Assembly: GCA_945861065.1 (NCBI GenBank)
Contig: CAMASI010000049.1
Span: 1-35,466, forward strand
Length of the DNA stretch: 35,466 bases
Direction: 5' to 3'
Source: Klebsiella pneumoniae
GTDB lineage: Bacteria > Myxococcota_A > UBA796 > GCA-2862545
Each line of letters opens with the position of its first letter. The stretch's first letter is position 1. Positions 24,668 through 31,995 of the stretch are shown here, in pieces. The notes beneath the pieces are model-generated. The model was not told where the DNA came from and did no database searches. It worked only from the letters and a program-made list of their open reading frames with translations. The position numbers and the translations under genes are program-made.

Positions 24668-26080
24668 TCAGACCACAGGAGCCTTTCCGGCTGCGATCAG
24701 CGCCGGCCCTCCGGGTTCAAAAACCGCAGAAACGGCGAGGCCCGCTCCGGCAAGTAGGCTTTGCAGGCCTGCGCGACTCCGTCTGAGGGTCGGCCACGTC
24801 AGAACGCGATCGAGCAGCTCGCGATCAGCGCTGGCGGAAAGGGTGGTGATGACCATGGTTCCGCCGGGTTTGAGTACGGATCGCAGAACTTGTACGAGCG
24901 AGAACGCGAGCCGTTCCGGCAAGTACTCGATGAGGCCATCCACGATTGCGATGTCCTGCCCGAGCACACGATGGCGCCCGCGGCCCGTTGCGAACGCGGT
25001 GAATTGTTCGACCAACGGGAGCACGTGTGTGGTTGCGAATCCGTCGTCTACGTCCAGGAAGGCCAAAGCGTCTCGACTCTGGTCCATGACGTACAAAGAG
25101 GCGTCCCGACCGGCGAGCGCGTGCGCGACGGAGGCGGCGAGTGTTCCGGCGCCGGCGTTGACGACCAAGACGCTGCTGCTACCTTCGTGCGGCAACAGTT
25201 TGTTGAGCAGTCCGACCGTTGGGGTGCGCACGGCACGAAGGGCGACAAACGTCGGTCGGTCCAGCAACCAGCGGTCCACGATTTCTCCGAACCAGCCCTC
25301 CCCTGAAGCCGTATTCACGTGAATGTGCCCGAGAATGTCGCCTGTTGCGGCCGTGCCAGACGGGCGTCGCAGGCAGCGGTCTGCCAGGGTGCTCCGCGTG
25401 AGAAACGGTCGCAGTTCGCGGACAAGCAGCGCGCTAGCGGCGTCCGCACTCGCGGGGTCGGTGAAACCTGCGAAAAGGCGCGTGACATCCGCTTGTAGGC
25501 GGTCGAGCGTTCCCCGTACCTGTCGGGTGACCTCCTCGAGTTGCTGCCGATTCCCGCCTCGTGCCAGCGTCTCTTGTTCCAGGAGGGTTTGTTTGATGGT
25601 ATCCGCGAGATCCCTTGCATCTGACTCCGCGCGGACGAGTTCCACTTGGTTGACGCGCTGGCCGAAGGCGCCGCTCGCTGCCCCGTCGTTGAGCCCACGG
25701 AGGCGCTCGGAGGCTAGCGTCGCGATGACCCTGTACAGCGTGGCGGCGAGGTTCGGGTTTCGCCCGACAAGGCGGGCCAGATCGTCTCGGGTCCACCGCC
25801 GTACCGTGGTGGCGGTTGCCGCACGCACGTCCGCGGATCGGGGCGAACCATCGACGAATGCCATGTCGCCGACAACAGCACCGCTGGACATGCTTGTCAG
25901 GATGGCCTCGGGGGTCCTTCGGCTGTCAATGACGTCGAGCCGCCCCGCTTCGACCAGGTACATGTCGCCACCGGCTTCGCCCCGTCGCAGCAGGTATTGG
26001 CCGGCGGTCAGCGCCACTGTGTCGGAGGCCTCAAGAAACGTGGTTCGGTCTTCGGCGGAAAATGCTGCCAGGAGGTCCAT
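24668..26080 (-). CDS. Cyclic-nucleotide-binding domain fused to SAM methyltransferase
   Basis: 470 residues. Residues about 1-125 form a CRP-like cNMP-binding domain (LRRGEAGGDMYLVEAGRLDV; SGAVVGDMAFVDGSPRSADV). A helical linker (about 140-260) follows. The C-terminal class I methyltransferase has a SAM-binding loop VVNAGAGTLA at 306-315, DGLIEYLPERLAF and LKPGGTMVITTL near 403-414. This order, and the helical segment with the WFGEIVDRW pattern, resemble proteins annotated as PhcB-type 3-hydroxy-acid methyl ester synthases, which make a diffusible signal, but the evidence is partial. The enzyme may be switched by a nucleotide. ATG at 26080, divergent from the plus-strand pair. Confidence 0.85.
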   Translation of the reverse strand: MDLLAAFSAEDRTTFLEASDTVALTAGQYLLRRGEAGGDMYLVEAGRLDVIDSRRTPEAILTSMSSGAVVGDMAFVDGSPRSADVRAATATTVRRWTRDDLARLVGRNPNLAATLYRVIATLASERLRGLNDGAASGAFGQRVNQVELVRAESDARDLADTIKQTLLEQETLARGGNRQQLEEVTRQVRGTLDRLQADVTRLFAGFTDPASADAASALLVRELRPFLTRSTLADRCLRRPSGTAATGDILGHIHVNTASGEGWFGEIVDRWLLDRPTFVALRAVRTPTVGLLNKLLPHEGSSSVLVVNAGAGTLAASVAHALAGRDASLYVMDQSRDALAFLDVDDGFATTHVLPLVEQFTAFATGRGRHRVLGQDIAIVDGLIEYLPERLAFSLVQVLRSVLKPGGTMVITTLSASADRELLDRVLTWPTLRRSRAGLQSLLAGAGLAVSAVFEPGGPALIAAGKAPVV

Positions 26081-26155
26081 GAGGTTCGGCTAGCTGCGTA
26101 GGATGCGCCGTCAAGGCGGACTCGCGATACACAGCGCGCCCTGTTTGGAGTGCGC

Positions 26156-26644
26156 ATGTCCGAGGCCCACGTGAGGCAGTTGGACGACCTCGTGAACCAG
26201 CTCAAAGCTGCGCCCTGGCGCGAGCGGGACGCGCTCAAGGAACGCCTCAAGGAGGTGGCGCTCAGCGCTCCGGATCGAACCTCGGTCCGGGACCACCTGG
26301 AGGATTGTGCTCGGGCGTTGCCGTTGGAGATCCGCTGGGAGGTTGAGGAGGTCATCGAGGCCATCACGCCCCCACCTGCGCCTCCTCCGGAGAAGCCGGA
26401 ACAGAAAAAGAAAGGGCTGACCCAGTCCGACTTGGTGGTCGTGTACGACGATCCTCGTGGACTCGCGCTGCATCGGACGAAGGTGCCGCCGGAACGCTGG
26501 TTCGTGACGCAGGTGGATCCGCGAACCAATCAACCGACGACGTCAGAGGTCCCGCTGGCGCAGGTGGCTCAGATCAAGGCCCAACTCCAGGGCAGCCCGT
26601 ATTGGGTGCTGGGAAGCGGTGGCGGTGGCGGGGGCGCGGCGTGA
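26156..26644 (+). CDS. Two-domain cytosolic protein of unknown function
   Basis: 162 residues from the ATG at 26156, which has GGAG five bases upstream; a GTG six bases earlier is less well placed. Helical N-terminus (about 1-70: VRQLDDLVNQLKAAPWRERD), then a Pro-rich linker with PPPAPPPEKPEQKKK, then a small beta-containing domain (SDLVVVYDDPRGLALHRTKV; RWFVTQVDPRTNQPTTSEVP). The tail is GSGGGGGGAA. No signal peptide or transmembrane segment. The family is not recognised. The stop overlaps the following lipoprotein start by 4 bases, so the two are translationally coupled. Confidence 0.7.
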   Translation: MSEAHVRQLDDLVNQLKAAPWRERDALKERLKEVALSAPDRTSVRDHLEDCARALPLEIRWEVEEVIEAITPPPAPPPEKPEQKKKGLTQSDLVVVYDDPRGLALHRTKVPPERWFVTQVDPRTNQPTTSEVPLAQVAQIKAQLQGSPYWVLGSGGGGGGAA

Positions 26645-27450
26645 CGCCCTGGCTGGTCGCCCTGGTTGGGTTGCTGGCCTGTAGCGAGCCGCTGGACTGT
26701 TCGCTGCCCGAAACGGTGGTGGCCCGAGATGGGTCCGCGCTGTTGCTTTGTTCCGATGTAGCGACCGTCGTGGAATGGGTGCGGCTCGACGCGGCGCGTC
26801 CCTTGCGAGTTGGCGATGAGGATCGAGTCTCCGACGCGCTGATCGCGGCCTGGGCGGGCCATGGCGCGGAGATTCGGGGGCGGATTGACGCTGCAACTGT
26901 AGCGCTGGCGGCTCAGCGGGAAAGGACCGGGCTCGACGCTGCGCGCGCACGGGCACACGCGATCTTTGCGACGCAGGCCGGCCAGGGTCCGTTCGACGCT
27001 TCCTCCGGTGACCTGTTCGCCGTTTGGCAAGGCGCAGTTCATGTGTGGGCGACACATGCGGGAGACGGGCTGGCCATTGGTGAGGCCGATCTGGAGGGCT
27101 GGCTGCGCGTTGCGAGCCTTTGCCGCGAGGTCCAAGGAGGTGGCGCCCTGCGGCTGAGTGTCGCGGATCGCGTGACCGTGTATCGGACGATCACGGACCG
27201 GTTTGCCTCGGGGTCCACGGACGACCGCGTGGCGCTCAGTGCCGCCGGGGCTTTTCTTGGGGGGATTGAGGCGGCTTGGCGAGCCGCACCCTACGAGCAG
27301 CAGCAGCTGTTCGTGCAAGGCGCACCGCTTCCGCCGCCCATGACGGCGACGTCGTTGGGCTACGTGGAAACGGTGCTGACTGGCGACGTGGCGGGGACCA
27401 TCCGAGCACTTCACCAAGTGCTTGGACCCCTTCGGATCGATCGCCCCTAA
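26641..27450 (+). CDS. Lipoprotein of unknown function
   Basis: 269 residues from a GTG at 26641 that overlaps the preceding TGA (GTGA). The signal MTPWLVALVGLLAC has no basic residue (Cys14), followed by SEPLDCSLPETVVARDGSAL. The rest is mainly helical with Ala-rich segments (RERTGLDAARARAHAIFATQ) and ends in DRP. Four Cys lie in the first 40 residues, including the lipidated one. No enzyme motif is recognised. Its neighbour is the 162-residue cytosolic protein, suggesting a paired function. Confidence 0.72.
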   Translation: MTPWLVALVGLLACSEPLDCSLPETVVARDGSALLLCSDVATVVEWVRLDAARPLRVGDEDRVSDALIAAWAGHGAEIRGRIDAATVALAAQRERTGLDAARARAHAIFATQAGQGPFDASSGDLFAVWQGAVHVWATHAGDGLAIGEADLEGWLRVASLCREVQGGGALRLSVADRVTVYRTITDRFASGSTDDRVALSAAGAFLGGIEAAWRAAPYEQQQLFVQGAPLPPPMTATSLGYVETVLTGDVAGTIRALHQVLGPLRIDRP

Positions 27451-27452
27451 GA

Positions 27453-27468
27453 GCCCGCCGTAGCGGGC
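27453..27468. terminator. Possible bidirectional hairpin terminator
   Basis: GCCCGC and GCGGGC arms with a four-base loop lie between the convergent lipoprotein and rpsD genes, in a 25-base gap. The stem is GC-rich but lacks a clear U-run on either strand, so function as an intrinsic terminator is uncertain. Confidence 0.45.
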
Positions 27469-27475
27469 CCCAGCG

Positions 27476-28093
27476 CTACAACATCTGCGAGTAGAACTCG
27501 ACGATGGCGTTCTCGTTGAACTGCAGCGGAACGTCCGCGCGCTCAGGCATCGAGATGAGCTTTCCAGCGCATTTTGCCGGGTCGAAATCGAGCCAGCTTG
27601 GGCGTGGATGCTGAGCGGTATACTCGAGCGTCTCGGCGATAAAAGTCTTTGACCGGGTCTTTTCGCGGACCGCGATCACTTCGCCGGGTGTTACGCTGTA
27701 CGACGGACGGTCGACCCGATGGCCCTCCACCAGGACATGTCCGTGTACGACGAGTTGGCGCGCACCGGAAATGGTCCGGGCGAGGCCGAGGCGCCACACC
27801 AGATTGTCGAGGCGGCGCTCCAGCAAGTTGACCAGATTGGCGCCCGAGGGCCCCTTCATCCGGCTGGCTTCGCGCACGTAGCGCTGGAACTGGCGTTCGA
27901 GCACGCCGTAATGCAGGCGTGCCTTTTGTTTCTCAGTCAGCCGGAGTTTGTAGTCCGACGGTTTGCTCTTTCGTTTGGCACCGTGCTCGCCCGGAGGATT
28001 GGAACGTTCCAGCGTTGCCGCTGTCGTCAATCCGGGGAGCACCGTGCCCACGGCCCGGCATTTTTTCAGCCGAGGTCCACGATACCTTGCCAT
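27476..28093 (-). CDS. rpsD: 30S ribosomal protein S4 (zinc-cysteine-free form)
   Basis: 205-residue S4, which nucleates 30S assembly. N-terminus MARYRGPRLKKCR is canonical, followed by PPGEHG and LTEKQKARLHYGVLERQFQRYV. The S4 RNA-binding domain contains LLERRLDNLVWRLG and ARQLVVHGHVLVEGHRVD. The N-terminal domain has only one Cys, so it does not carry the four-Cys zinc site of some S4 forms. It is not in the usual alpha operon (no rpoA, rpsK or rplQ beside it) and instead follows rpmG. Confidence 0.96.
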   Translation of the reverse strand: MARYRGPRLKKCRAVGTVLPGLTTAATLERSNPPGEHGAKRKSKPSDYKLRLTEKQKARLHYGVLERQFQRYVREASRMKGPSGANLVNLLERRLDNLVWRLGLARTISGARQLVVHGHVLVEGHRVDRPSYSVTPGEVIAVREKTRSKTFIAETLEYTAQHPRPSWLDFDPAKCAGKLISMPERADVPLQFNENAIVEFYSQML

Positions 28094-28171
28094 GGTTCGC
28101 TCCGATGGGTGCTTTGTGAAGACGCGCGGGGGCTTCCTGAGCGGGTGGGCCGCGCGTCGGTACTGCGTTCG

Positions 28172-28360
28172 CTACTTGACTTCGCGATGCAGCGTGACTT
28201 TGCGCAGGTACGGATTGTACTTGCGCACTTCCAGCCTTTTGGGCGTGTTCTTGCGATTCTTGCTGGTGACGTAGCGGCTGATCCCAGGGATCCCCAGTCC
28301 ACGTTGCTCCGTGCACTCAATCGTGATTGATTGCCTTGCGAGCGCCTTCTTCTTGGCCAA
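28172..28360 (-). CDS. rpmG: 50S ribosomal protein L33 (zinc-cysteine-free form)
   Basis: 62-residue L33, slightly longer than the usual 50-55. The conserved core is [17 protein letters not shown] and then [15 protein letters not shown]. It lacks the two CxxC pairs of zinc-binding L33. The start is TTG at 28360 with GGGGAGG seven bases upstream; the N-terminal AKKKALARQ is typical. It sits 78 bases upstream of rpsD, and the intervening sequence shows no tRNA. Confidence 0.93.
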   Translation of the reverse strand: MAKKKALARQSITIECTEQRGLGIPGISRYVTSKNRKNTPKRLEVRKYNPYLRKVTLHREVK

Positions 28361-28440
28361 CGGACACCTCCCCGGAGCCTAGCGCCCGGGCCCGCCGCGG
28401 GTAACGGAACGGCAGCGCCAGGGCAACCCGGAGGGCCGCG

Positions 28441-29706
28441 ATGTTCGTTTTGTGGTGTGGATGCGAGGCGCCCATGGTGCCAGACGGCCCGGTGGAGCAC
28501 GCCTCGGAGTCTACCCAACTCTTGCCGCCGACAACAGAAACCGTCGGTGATTCGTCTTTCGTGGACTCGCTGTTGGCGAACGCGTTGTCATTAGACACCG
28601 TGCTCCTCGCGGTGGCCTGGAGCGATGGCTGGCCGATTCGAACGGATCACGGGACGTTTTTGTTCATTCGGGAAGGGGAGGTCGACGGATTTGGCGTCGC
28701 GGGTCCCTTTTCGGATTGGCAGCCAGCGGCCTTCGAACCGCATGCCGGATTTGGCCTCGTGGAGTTGGCTGTCGACGACGATCAGGGCGCGGTCTACAAG
28801 TTCACCGACGGTGTCAATTTCGAGGCAGATCCATGGGCGCGTTCTTACGACTACGACGAGAACGGTGAGATCTCGCTGGTGCGGCCTTCGGCGGAAACGG
28901 CGCGGCTGGATCGATGGCCCGATGTGCCTGGGATCAGTGAAGGCCTCCCCGATCGCGACCTTGCCGTGTACGTGCCGGCAGGATCAGGACCTTGGCCTGT
29001 GCTGTACGCGATGGATGGCCAGAACTTGTTTGATCCGCTTGCGATCTGGGGAGGCTGGCACCTGCAAGACGCGCTCGTATCTGTGGCGCCTGTGTTGGTG
29101 GTGGGCATCACCAACACGGCAGATCGGTTTGACGAGTATACGCATGTGGCCGACGACATCGGCTACGCCGAATGGGTCGGCGGTCGGGCTTCGGCCTACA
29201 CGGGCCTCGTCGAAGCTGTGATTCGGCCTCACATCGAGTCGACGTATGGAAGTACAGGCGTGGACGGTCTGATGGGTTCGTCGCTCGGGGGCTTGGTCGC
29301 ACTGTACATCGCAGCGGAAGACCCGTCGGCGTGGGACTATGTGGCGAGTCTTTCGGGGACGCTGGGTTGGGGGCGGTTCGCTGCCGACGGTCCCGTGATG
29401 GAGGAGCTGTGGGTTCCGTTAGGGCCGAATGGCGTTGTCGTGTACGCCGACTCTGGCGGGGGCCCGGGTGCAGACGGCATTTGCCAGGACCAAGATGGGG
29501 ACGGGTTTCCTGAGGACGACCCTGACGCGGCGGACAACTACTGTACGAATCGTCAGTTCGTGGACGCGTTGGCAGCCGCGGGATTCACGTGGGACGTAGA
29601 CCTTTTCCATTGGTGGGAGGCGGACGCACCCCACAATGAAATCGCTTGGGGCGCACGTGTCGAGGTGCCACTCGCCCAGTTCGCCGCCCTGTCAGGTGGT
29701 GAATGA
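28441..29706 (+). CDS. Secreted esterase of the esterase D/enterochelin-esterase family
   Basis: 421 residues. The signal is tiny, with candidate lipidated Cys at 6 or 8 (MFVLWCGCEA). An N-terminal beta-sandwich (about 50-150, E-set-like: VDGFGVAGPFSDWQ) precedes an alpha/beta hydrolase: YAMDGQNLFDPLAIWGGW near the oxyanion region, then GSSLGG with nucleophile Ser281, and a His in PHNEIAW (His398). Between them, residues 348-368 form a Cys-flanked, calcium-like DQDGDGFPEDD insertion. The closest families act on acyl or siderophore esters; the substrate is unknown. GGAGG lies upstream of the ATG. The 3' end overlaps the convergent iscA-like gene by 15 bases. Confidence 0.85.
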   Translation: MFVLWCGCEAPMVPDGPVEHASESTQLLPPTTETVGDSSFVDSLLANALSLDTVLLAVAWSDGWPIRTDHGTFLFIREGEVDGFGVAGPFSDWQPAAFEPHAGFGLVELAVDDDQGAVYKFTDGVNFEADPWARSYDYDENGEISLVRPSAETARLDRWPDVPGISEGLPDRDLAVYVPAGSGPWPVLYAMDGQNLFDPLAIWGGWHLQDALVSVAPVLVVGITNTADRFDEYTHVADDIGYAEWVGGRASAYTGLVEAVIRPHIESTYGSTGVDGLMGSSLGGLVALYIAAEDPSAWDYVASLSGTLGWGRFAADGPVMEELWVPLGPNGVVVYADSGGGPGADGICQDQDGDGFPEDDPDAADNYCTNRQFVDALAAAGFTWDVDLFHWWEADAPHNEIAWGARVEVPLAQFAALSGGE

Positions 29707-30018
29707 ATCGCCGCAGCTACAGGTCTTTCGCGCGACCGGGTTGTCGAACACAAAGCCCGTCTTGACGAGGTCGTCGCTCCAATCCACGGTCGTGCCGTTG
29801 ACGTGCAGATAGGACTTCCGGTCGACACAAACCCGCGTGCCGTGCGCTTCGAATTGTTTGTCCGACTCGGTGGGCGTCGGCACGAGGTCGAGCACGTACG
29901 AAAAGCCGCTACAGCCTCCGCCCTTGACGCCCAAACGAAGCCAGCCGTCCTCCAGACCCTTGTCGAGGAGCAGGGTCCGGACGCGCTCGGCTGCTCGGGG
30001 TGTGAGTTGGACTGACAT
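29692..30018 (-). CDS. iscA: A-type iron-sulfur carrier (IscA/ErpA family)
   Basis: 108 residues. The family's three conserved Cys are present: GGGCSGFSY near 33-41 and CSCGDSF near 100-106. LRLGVKGGGCSGF and DNPVARKTCSCG closely match IscA/ErpA, which hold and deliver [2Fe-2S] or [4Fe-4S] clusters to apoproteins in the cytosol. It cannot be decided from sequence alone whether this is IscA, ErpA or SufA. It follows the cysteine desulfurase by 9 bases, as in isc-type operons, but iscU, hscAB and fdx are absent. Confidence 0.9.
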   Translation of the reverse strand: MSVQLTPRAAERVRTLLLDKGLEDGWLRLGVKGGGCSGFSYVLDLVPTPTESDKQFEAHGTRVCVDRKSYLHVNGTTVDWSDDLVKTGFVFDNPVARKTCSCGDSFTT

Positions 30019-30027
30019 GCAACCGTG

Positions 30028-31191
30028 CTAACCGAAGTCAGCTCGCAGGCGGCGCAAGTCGACCACTGCTGTGGCAAGTCGTTGCACGACGTTGTCGATC
30101 TCCGCCATGGTGGTGTCCCTTCCTAGGCCAAATCGAAGTGTCGCTCGTGCGTCACCCGTCAGGGCACCAATTGCGGCGAGCACATGGGAGGGACGGAGGT
30201 CTGCGGACGAACAGGCGGACCCCGTGGACAACGCAACATTGCGAAGCGACAGAATCACGGCTTCGCTTTCTACGCCTGGAATGGCGACGTGTAGGTTGTG
30301 CGGTGCCCGGTGGTCGAGGCTGCCATGAACGACGAGGTCGGGGATCGATTGGCGAAGGCATTCCAGCAGGTGGTCTCGAATGGCCGCGATTCGGATGGGA
30401 AGGCCGTCGGCTAGGCCCGAGAGTGCAAGGTCGCACGCGGCCCCGAATCCTGCGAGCAACGGCGCCGGGAGCGTTCCCGGCCGGAGCCCGCGTTCGTGGC
30501 CGCCACCGAAGCTGATGGGCACGACGGGTACCCGGCCTCGCCCCCGCCGTAGGATGAGCGCGCCGACACCTTTGGGACCGTACATCTTGTGGGCGGACAG
30601 CGAGACCATGTCGGCGTCCCACGCGTCGCGGTCGATCACGTCGAAGGCGCCGGCCTGAGCCGCGTCCACGTGCAATGGCACGCCGGCCGCCCGGCAGAGC
30701 GCCCCGATGGCGGCCAAGGGTTGCCGGACGCCGATCTCGTTGTTGACAGCCATCACGCTGATCAGTGCCGTGTCTGGGGTCAGCGCGGCGGCCACAGCGT
30801 CGAGGTCCACGAGGCCCTCAGCGTTCACATCCAGTACGGTGGTGCGGTAGCCTTCGCGGCGCAATGCCTCCACAGGATCGAGCACCGCGCGGTGTTCAGT
30901 GGCCACCGTGACGACGTGGCGCCGCGTGGATGCGCGCGCCGCCCCAAGGATGGCAAGGTTGTTGGCTTCGGTCGCGCCGGAGGTGAAGATGACCTCTCGA
31001 CCCTCTGCGCCGACGCGGCGTGCCACGGCGGCCCGTGCAGCCTCGACGGCCGCTGCGGCCTTGCGGCCCCAAACATGGGATCGGCTCGCGGGGTTCCCAA
31101 AGTCCTCGCTCCACAGCGGCGCCATGGCTGCCACAACGCTGGGGTGGCAAGGCGTTGTTGCGTGGTGGTCGAGGTAAATCGGCAGGAGCAT
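30028..31191 (-). CDS. iscS: Cysteine desulfurase (IscS/NifS family)
   Basis: 387 residues from the ATG at 31191 (a GTG nine bases upstream is an alternative). It takes sulfur from cysteine, giving alanine, for Fe-S cluster and thiolation pathways. Landmarks: YLDHHATTP at the N-terminus, SGATEANNLAI, TEHRAVLDP with the PLP-stacking His, DAAQAGAF with the PLP Asp, SAHKMYGPKG with the Schiff-base Lys, GGHERGLRPGT, and the mobile STGSACSSADLRPSHVL loop with the catalytic Cys. It follows the SDR gene by 36 bases and precedes the A-type carrier, giving a compact sulfur-to-cluster pair. Confidence 0.95.
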   Translation of the reverse strand: MLLPIYLDHHATTPCHPSVVAAMAPLWSEDFGNPASRSHVWGRKAAAAVEAARAAVARRVGAEGREVIFTSGATEANNLAILGAARASTRRHVVTVATEHRAVLDPVEALRREGYRTTVLDVNAEGLVDLDAVAAALTPDTALISVMAVNNEIGVRQPLAAIGALCRAAGVPLHVDAAQAGAFDVIDRDAWDADMVSLSAHKMYGPKGVGALILRRGRGRVPVVPISFGGGHERGLRPGTLPAPLLAGFGAACDLALSGLADGLPIRIAAIRDHLLECLRQSIPDLVVHGSLDHRAPHNLHVAIPGVESEAVILSLRNVALSTGSACSSADLRPSHVLAAIGALTGDARATLRFGLGRDTTMAEIDNVVQRLATAVVDLRRLRADFG

Positions 31192-31227
31192 GTTTGGCAC
31201 GGGGATCGAGGGAGGGTCGGACCGCGC

Positions 31228-31995
31228 TTACCCAGCGATATTCTCGCCGCCATCCACGCGAAGCACATTGCCCGTGAGCCACGCCGTCCCGGGTCGCGCG
31301 AGTGCCACGAGACACGAAGCCACGTCCTCGGGTGTCGTCAGTCGTCCATGGGGATTGCGGGCGAGGGCTTGGGTGGCCAACATTTCTGCGCCGGGGATCC
31401 GTTCTAGGGCCGGCGTCCGCGTCACGCCTGCCAGAATCGCGTTCGCAGTGATCCCGAGCGGCGCCAACTCCACTGCCAGCTGCCGAATGTGGGACTCTAG
31501 TGCTGCTTTGGCGGCGGATACCGGACCGTAGCTGGGCCAAACTGCGGTGGACCCCGCGGACGTCATTGCGTAGACCCGACCGCCGCGGGCAAGAAGCCCC
31601 GATTTGACGAGGTCCTGTGTCCAGTACACGAGCGAATTGGCCATGACGTCCAGCGTCATGTCCAGCTGGCGGCGCTCGATGGCGCCTTCGCCGACGAACG
31701 GACGCAGGGTCCCGAAGGCCAACGAGTGGAGCAAGACGCCGACATGTCCGTCGCCTACGGCCTCTCGCAACGCCAGGACCGCAGATGCCCTCGCGTCGTC
31801 GTCTGCGGCATTGATGTTCAGGAAACGAACGGGCACGCCGAGCGCCGTCAACTCAGCGGTAAGCGCTTCCACGGCGGGCATGGCGGATCGACGATCGAGG
31901 TGGACCCCGAAGATCCCGAAACCCGCTTGTGCGAAAGCCCGAGCGGTCGCCGCGCCGAAGCCCGACGACGCGCCCAGGATGACGACCCAGGTCAC
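31228..31995 (-). CDS. SDR-family oxidoreductase, enoyl-ACP-reductase-like
   Basis: 255 residues from the GTG at 31995, which overlaps the parvulin stop (GTGA) and begins at the Rossmann strand (TWVVILGASSGFGAA). It has the glycine-rich NAD(P) loop GASSGFG, an LLHSLAFG segment like that in FabI/FabL-type reductases, catalytic Ser in TSAG and Tyr/Lys in YGPVSAAK, and a C-terminal VDGGENIAG. The HSLA segment supports a role in reducing enoyl or ketoacyl thioesters in fatty-acid synthesis, but the classical SDR Y-x3-K, present here, also fits a simple ketoreductase. Position between a foldase and a desulfurase gives no functional clue. Confidence 0.85.
   Translation of the reverse strand: MTWVVILGASSGFGAATARAFAQAGFGIFGVHLDRRSAMPAVEALTAELTALGVPVRFLNINAADDDARASAVLALREAVGDGHVGVLLHSLAFGTLRPFVGEGAIERRQLDMTLDVMANSLVYWTQDLVKSGLLARGGRVYAMTSAGSTAVWPSYGPVSAAKAALESHIRQLAVELAPLGITANAILAGVTRTPALERIPGAEMLATQALARNPHGRLTTPEDVASCLVALARPGTAWLTGNVLRVDGGENIAG

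Noticed and set aside
28094..28171. Possible tRNA between rpmG and rpsD
   Set aside because: No cloverleaf, T-loop GGTTCRA pairing or acceptor stem could be formed; GGTTCG occurs alone.
28361..28440. Zur box upstream of rpmG
   Set aside because: The gap is GC-rich and has no AT-rich dyad of the Zur type.
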